Shown one piece after another: positions 58,742-64,000 of a stretch of DNA of 64,000 bases; within the stretch, counting starts at the first letter, position 1, and each line of letters starts with the position of its first letter. Source of the stretch: Dromiciops gliroides (lineage: Eukaryota > Chordata > Mammalia > Microbiotheria > Microbiotheriidae); the NCBI RefSeq assembly GCF_019393635.1, contig NC_057861.1, forward strand, positions 546,254,711-546,318,710, read 5' to 3'. The notes under the pieces are model-generated. The model was not told where the DNA came from and made no database searches. It was given only the letters and a program-made list of their open reading frames with translations. A program made the translations under genes and the position numbers.

Positions 58742-58751
58742 GCTCTAGGAC

Positions 58752-58925
58752 AGTGGTGTCGATCCCAAATACAAAAGGATCTTTGGCCTAAAATTGGAAA
58801 ACCACAAATTCACATTATGTTGCATTATATTTTTATTTAGTTGACTAAGCATTTCTCAATTACATTTTAATATGGGTCCATGTTTTATTAATTTCCAGAC
58901 AATGTTACTAAAGTAAACTCCCAGA
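58752..58925 (+). mobile_element. hAT-like element family B
   Basis: It begins agtggtgtcgatcccaaata and holds accacaaattcacattatgt and caattacattttaatatggg, as in the 36.36 kb copy. Confidence 0.5.
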
Positions 58926-58999
58926 GAAACATCCTTTAAGGCAACATTATAGTTGTTGTTGTAATTTACTTTGTGCAGGAAGAGTCAGCATCCATAAAG

Positions 59000-59160
59000 T
59001 CAAAAGAATCACAGAATTATGGAAGACTGAGAAGGATAAGATCTTAGCATTAAGTACAACCTTCTAATTGTACACAGAAACTGGGGTTCACCATGGCTGT
59101 CACTTGCCAAAGGTCATGCAGCTAGTTGGCAACAGAGCTGGGGTATGAGTCCAGGTCTAC
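59000..59160 (-). mobile_element. MIR-like remnant
   Basis: Reverse orientation with cttgccaaaggtcatgcagc and gcaacagagctggggtatga. Confidence 0.65.
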
Positions 59161-60337
59161 CAACCTGGGGCTCTTTAAGGAATATCACACTGTTATTAAG
59201 GATTCCATTAACTTGATTAACCTTACAGCTCTATTAAGAGGGACATTAAGGCCGAGGTTTTACAGCTGTGTTTTAAAACAATCGCATCTGATGTGTCCCA
59301 GTCATTGGCAACATTTAAAAGTTCCATGCTTTCAAAGGATGTGTGAGTCATGGGTGTGAATGAATCCTGAAGAATCACATCAGTAGGGTCTTATGACTTT
59401 TATTTATCACTACATTCTCAGCTGTTGCTGCTGCCAAGATTAAACCTTCAAAACATCTAAAGCATTTTGAATTAGCTTGAGGTACACCATCCACATCCAG
59501 TTCTGCTCAGCAGTGGTTTTGTATGTCATAAAAATTTTGTTCATCTTTGGACTGCTTCTCTTGACTGTTTAATAGTTTTAAAATATGCACTTAAATAATG
59601 GATGTAGCATTGACTGGTCACTAAAATTCTTGAGTCAAAACAGTAGATATAAGTTTCAATTTATAAAAATCCAGTCTACAAAATCCCAAGTTTATAAATG
59701 GGATTAAGTCTTTACCATAGTTTTCTTCTGGAAATCTCAAAACCACCATTAAAAACACTATGAAGTTATGCACTGGAGGGACGATTTGGTCAGGGCACCC
59801 TGAGGAGAGTTCCTTCTGGCTGATTGCAGTCACTTTAGAGGAGAGAGTGCCTGTCTTCTCAGACAGTCTGGCCCACTCCCTTTCAATATAGGCAATGATC
59901 TCTGACTATCCAACTCCCCAGGAAAAGTCGGGGCAGAAGTGACAGGTAAGGGGCACAATGGTGAGGACAGGCATGGCCAAACCCAGAATACATCGGGAAT
60001 ATGCTAACTATGGGCTGTAGCAATGATTGAGTCTTCGGAGAGGAGCATCTGAGATGCTAGCCTGAACAAGGGATCAAGGATGGCTGGATGAAGGGTGCCG
60101 GGGCACAGAACCAACAGAGAACTTTGAGACACTGGGACCACAGACCAATAGACCTGCTAGAAGGGAGGAAGAAAGCACTCCCTTGGCTGTTTATCTTCCT
60201 GATCTGTTGTTTCTTTGTAAAAGTGTTGTCTGTACTTTGTAAATTTTAGTACTACCCTGGAGTAAAGCTCTGTTTGTTCAATCTTAGTTTTATCTCTCAG
60301 TGTTACAATTACTAAAATTGTATCATCTCAGATCTCT
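59161..60337. other. Intergenic, no gene
   Basis: No family recognised. 59860-60330 has some LTR-like features (gagtaaagctctgtttgttc near its end) but no boundaries or duplication that I could find. Confidence 0.35.
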
Positions 60338-60508
60338 ATAGAGACCCTGGGCAAGTCACTTAACCCTGTTTGTCTCAGCTCCTCATTTGTAAAATGAGCT
60401 GGAGAAGGAAATGGTAAACCACTCCAGTATCCTTGCCAAGAAAACCCCAAATGGGGTCACAGAGAGTTAGACATGATTGGAAAACTACTCAACAACAACA
60501 ACAACAAG
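60338..60508 (+). mobile_element. MAR1-like CORE-SINE, 3' part
   Basis: It runs from gaccctgggcaagtcactta to aactactcaacaacaacaac. Confidence 0.85.
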
Positions 60509-60524
60509 GGTTTAATAAATGTTC

Positions 60525-60630
60525 TTTTTTCCCTTCTTTCCTTCCTTCTATTTTTCTTCTGTTCCTTCCTTCCTTCTTTCCTCCTTCCTTCCTTCCTTCC
60601 CTCCCTCCTTCCTTGCTTCCCTTTCTTTCA
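60525..60630. repeat. Degenerate (CTTC)n pyrimidine tract
   Basis: About 100 bases of almost pure C/T on the + strand with TTCC units. Confidence 0.9.
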
Positions 60631-61129
60631 CTCTATAACACAGTCTTTTACGTGGTCTGCTCAAGTCTCCTATTCTTGAAGCCAAACCTCTCCAGTTCTT
60701 TCAACTAATCATGTTGCATGATTTTAAGGTTGTTCTCTTTGGATGCCATCCAGCTTCACAATATCTGTCCTAAAATATGTCATCCAGAAGAAATCAGAGC
60801 AAAACCATTTAAGGCACAAATCTGTGCCACAAAATACTGAGGGAAGGCTCAGAATAAATGTTTGTATTATTGCTAAAAATCTTCAGTTTAGAGTCAGCTC
60901 TTGCTCCATATAGACTATGGCCACATTGGTGATGCCCAGACATGACACACCTCTGACACGGGTCATTAAATTAGTAGAGATGTCTAAAAAGGCAATTGTT
61001 TTCTAAAAGTCCTGCTTATTTGTGGTAATTATCATAAATAAAACTTAGTGGTGAGGATACTGTTGTATTCTCACCCCTACATCTTAAATGATTCAATAAA
61101 TACTTAATGTTCACCTACTCCATCAGCAT
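60631..61129. other. Intergenic, no feature
   Basis: No repeat or gene supported. Confidence 0.35.
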
Positions 61130-61315
61130 AGTACAATGGAGAGATTGATGGACTTAAGAGTCAGGAAAAAGCTGGGTTCCCACCTCTGATACTAGTTGTG
61201 TGACCACGAACAAGTCACTGCCTCTCCCTCAGTTTGCTCACATATAAAATTGAGACTCACATGAGACAATGGACATAAAGTGCTTTATATACCTTAAAGT
61301 CCTCATAAATATGTT
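61130..61315 (+). mobile_element. MIR-like remnant
   Basis: It contains ctagttgtgtgaccacgaac, cagtttgctcacatataaaa, and a tail to the ATT repeat near 61315. Confidence 0.7.
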
Positions 61316-61324
61316 ATTATTATT

Positions 61325-62205
61325 ATGCACACACAAGTCACTCCCTGTGCTACAGTCTATGAGGAAAACAAAGCTAAAGAGAATCAGGTTTCCTACCTTC
61401 AAGAAGCTTACAATTTAGTAGCAGACAAGATGTAGAAAAAAATATCTATAATGCAAGCCGCTATATCGGAGTGTATACAAGAGGGATAGACAAAATACTT
61501 CAAGAATTCAAATGAAGGAGAGAGGATGATTTCTGGCATCATGTAAGAGGTAGCATTTAAGTCAGGCCTTAAAAGAACAGACAGGATTTCTGTCTTTTTT
61601 AGTTGCATGCCCAATTCATTGATCTCCTCTTTCTCTATTTTATTCATGGAAGCATTTAGAAATGTAAAATTCCCCCTAAGCACTGTTTTGGCTGCATCCC
61701 AAAAGTTTTGGTATGTTGTCTCATTATTGTCATTCTCTTGGATGAAGTTATCGATTGTTTCTATGATTTGTTGTTTGACCCACTCATTCTTTAGGATGAG
61801 ATCACTGAGTCTCCAATTAATTTTTGGTCTATCTTTCCATGGCTCTTTATTACATGTAATTTTTATTGCATCATGATCTGAGAAGGATGCATTTACTATT
61901 TCTGCCTTTCTACATTTGACTGGGAGGTTTTTGTTCCCTAATACAGAACAGAAAGGATTTCAAGAGGCAAAGATGGCGCTACAGGGCATTCTGCTTAGAA
62001 CAGAGTGGGAACGAGGCACTGAGTTTGGAAAGTCCAAAGTGTGTTGATCAGGAAATTCAGGAGAGGTTTTGTGAGATAAGCCTTGAAAGACAGACTCGGG
62101 TTGAGTGATTGCTGCTCTCACATGTCACGTTCTGGAGTTTACACTCTATGGTGTAGGCAATAGGAAACCATTAAAGGATTCTGATCAGAGTGGCAGTTCC
62201 ACTAC
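61325..62205 (+). repeat. Ancient interspersed repeat split by an L1 piece
   Basis: The left part (cttcaagaagcttacaattt to ttaagtcaggccttaaaag) and right part (ggagtttacactctatggtg, ggcaataggaaaccattaaa) belong to the 18.74 kb family and lie on both sides of the insert at 61591. Confidence 0.55.
61591..61944 (-). mobile_element. Internal L1 ORF2 fragment with 17-bp target duplication
   Basis: On the minus strand it reads as the ORF2 linker between endonuclease and reverse transcriptase, an open stretch of about 80 codons with L1 features. Flanks AGAACAGACAGGATTTC (61574-61590) and AGAACAGAAAGGATTTC (61945-61961) differ at one base. The fragment lacks the L1 3' end. Confidence 0.75.
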
Positions 62206-63362
62206 AGCAAAATTAACTGCCACCTACCTGTACAAGGACAATTTATTACTGCAAGTTTCTTCTGCCTGGATTTCCTGACTTAGCCTAATCTTCTCCAAAT
62301 AACACACTCATTCTGATACTTCCCATGAAGTATCCCTGTGACAGCAAATAAGAATGAAAAATGCATGACATATTTAATGCCATATCTGGTCCATCATTTC
62401 TGAGAAGGTCATCAAACAAGTCAGACTTAATCAAAAAGATAAATACACAAATGCATGTGTGCCAATATGAAGAGCAACCATACCAGAATATTTCTAATTC
62501 TAATTCTGTGACTATAGGGAAGAGGCACTAGATGTTTGCATAGTACATTTGGATGCACTTCTCCCCTGGAGACACACTTTTCCCCTACTGCTTGCTGCCC
62601 ACTGGAACTTTCCATAAGGCTACTAATTTTAGCTCCACTTGGTGACTAATAGGATACTCCAGGGTGATAATATCAGGGTTTTAATTAGATGACCACTAGA
62701 CATGGAGGGGGAGGGTAAGGGTTGATATATTATCAACCTATAAAAAATATTTTTGGTATCATCGCAATTAGGAATTGGAAAAACTCTCCCAATGTAAACA
62801 TCCCATACAGGGCTGATTAAACTCTTCACACTTAAGTCACAACCAGATAAATCAAAACAAGCAATCATTCCACAGACAAGTAGTAGCCTAACACCTTATT
62901 GCCCACCTCAGAATCCTCCAAGCCTCTTAAACTAAAAGGCTCTTGGATAGATTTACATCAACAAGCTGCCCTAAGGGTTCTGAGGATTCCTTATCACTAA
63001 GGCAAAATAAATAAATAAATAAAAATAATCCTTCGAAAATGGAAGCACTGAATACCTGGTAGGACATTTCAGCCTCTGCTAACTTTGGGAAAAGAGTTTT
63101 GAAAATGTCCTGCCATCAAACCCAGGCTGCAGCTGCTCAGTTTTATAGCTGTAGTTTTCTCTCTCTTTATTTCCAGCCTAGAAAGAGTCAAATCTGAAAA
63201 CTGGCAGAAAGCACAGGGCACTCGGGCCCTAAATATAGATCAGGGTGGTGAATTTAATGGAGCAGCAATGTTGGCTTAGTGCTCATGAGTAGAATACATG
63301 CCAATTAAATGGAATGGCTTCTTCAAACGGAAAGACTTAAAGAAACACATGGCTTGCTTTAA

Positions 63363-63363
<1 letters not shown>
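62206..63363. other. Intergenic, no gene
   Basis: An (AAAT)n run is at 63005-63025. No other feature supported. Confidence 0.4.

Positions 63364-63402
<39 letters not shown>
63364..63402. repeat. C39 homopolymer
   Basis: Thirty-nine Cs in a row, flanked by aat and gcctcttc. It is a likely G-quadruplex/i-motif former, and the true length may differ from the assembly. Confidence 0.95.
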
Positions 63403-63403
<1 letters not shown>

Positions 63404-63725
63404 CCTCTTCTCATTGTGGGAAAGTCCCTTCTGACTTAAAAAATTCTACCACCATTCTAAGAAGATCAGGTTGGCAGGTTGGGGTGGACACCACACAATG
63501 CATACAATCTCATTCTTTTTGACAGACTTCTATGCAGTCCTGATTGGGTTTATCTACAAAGCATTTATAAGTGACAACATCAATTGCACTAAGAATGGGG
63601 ACTTTGCTATGTTCAATATAATACCCTCTGCATTTCTGATGAACATTAGTAATATTTGGAGTGGACTTCTCTTTGAATAATGGAATGAAGTTTAAACCTT
63701 TATCCGATAGTATCAGCAGCATAAA
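63403..63725. other. Intergenic, no gene
   Basis: Short open frames on both strands have no recognised domain. Confidence 0.35.
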
Positions 63726-64000
63726 TGGATCAAAGAGCCAGTAGAACAATTTGTGATGTTACGAAGAGAAACAATTTTGAAAGACTGAAGAACTCTAAGC
63801 AATGCAATGACAAACCTTGATTCCAGAGGACTGATAATAAAGAACCTACCCACCTCCTGACAGAGTGCTGATGGGCTCAATACGAAGAATAAGATACATA
63901 TTTTAGGACATGACCAATGTTGGGATTTCTTTTGTTTGACTATGTCTATTTGTTACAAGGATTTTTTTTTTCTTTTGGGGTGGTAGGAAGGGTTGGAGGG
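63726..64000 (+). mobile_element. Probable retroelement 3' segment, runs off the window
   Basis: It resembles, from memory, a recurrent marsupial element: gcaatgcaatgacaaacctt, gattccagaggactgataat, cctgacagagtgctgatggg, then ggacatgaccaatgttggga and a T-rich/G-rich end. I cannot name the family. Confidence 0.4.

Noticed and set aside
59860-60335. Possible second LTR
   Set aside because: Some LTR-like text near the end, but no TG...CA ends, poly(A) signal or target duplication could be fixed.
43746-64000. Terminal exons of IQCK on the minus strand, expected from human synteny
   Set aside because: I looked for the conserved C-terminal IQ-motif region and found no convincing exon. They probably lie beyond the window or are too divergent to see by eye.
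1-64000. CRISPR array, operon, riboswitch or bacterial-type system
   Set aside because: All features are those of a vertebrate nuclear genome. The regular repeats are microsatellites and SINEs.

Overview
The window is mammalian, and almost certainly marsupial, nuclear DNA. The evidence is the repeat content: young tRNA-derived SINEs of the marsupial WSINE1-like type, many MAR1-like CORE-SINEs, MIR and L2 remnants, and L1 3' ends of a marsupial type. Family names are from memory and not from a search. A dasyurid or other Australian marsupial is my guess from the young SINE, with low confidence.

One protein-coding gene is visible: GPRC5B, a class C orphan G-protein-coupled receptor, on the + strand. 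A CpG island (about 14.48-15.95 kb) holds the promoter and a non-coding exon 1 ending at the donor after 15252. Intron 1 is about 17 kb. Exon 2 (32389-33402) carries the start codon, signal peptide and all seven membrane helices. Exon 3 (38629-38741) and exon 4 (from 40295) complete the cytoplasmic tail, with stop at 40337-40339. The spliced product is 387 residues with open frame and consensus splice sites at each junction. A repeat-free 3' UTR of about 3.4 kb probably ends at the AATAAA at 43721.

1-14.4 kb is gene-free upstream DNA. It has nested L1 and SINE insertions (0.1-2.5 kb), many CORE-SINEs, a 51-copy perfect CCCTT/AAGGG microsatellite (10.33 kb), and a solo LTR with a 4-bp target duplication inserted in a MIR (12.04 kb). 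Intron 1 holds many old SINEs, hAT-like elements, L2 tails, one possible mariner remnant, and a repeat-free stretch at 17.7-18.5 kb with octamer-like motifs. From 38.1 to 47.6 kb the sequence has almost no recognisable repeats. From 47.6 kb to the end it is gene-free again: a probable 7SL RNA pseudogene (51.03 kb), about 4.8 kb of decayed L1 (52.3-57.06 kb) carrying two young SINEs, paired hAT-like elements (58.6-58.9 kb), and an internal L1 fragment with a 17-bp target duplication (61.6 kb).

I found no new multi-gene system. The observations most worth checking are a possible intronic polyadenylation isoform of GPRC5B, two minimal upstream ORFs including a start-stop ATGTGA, the AAGGG tract, the 7SL pseudogene, and several insertions whose target duplications can be read directly.
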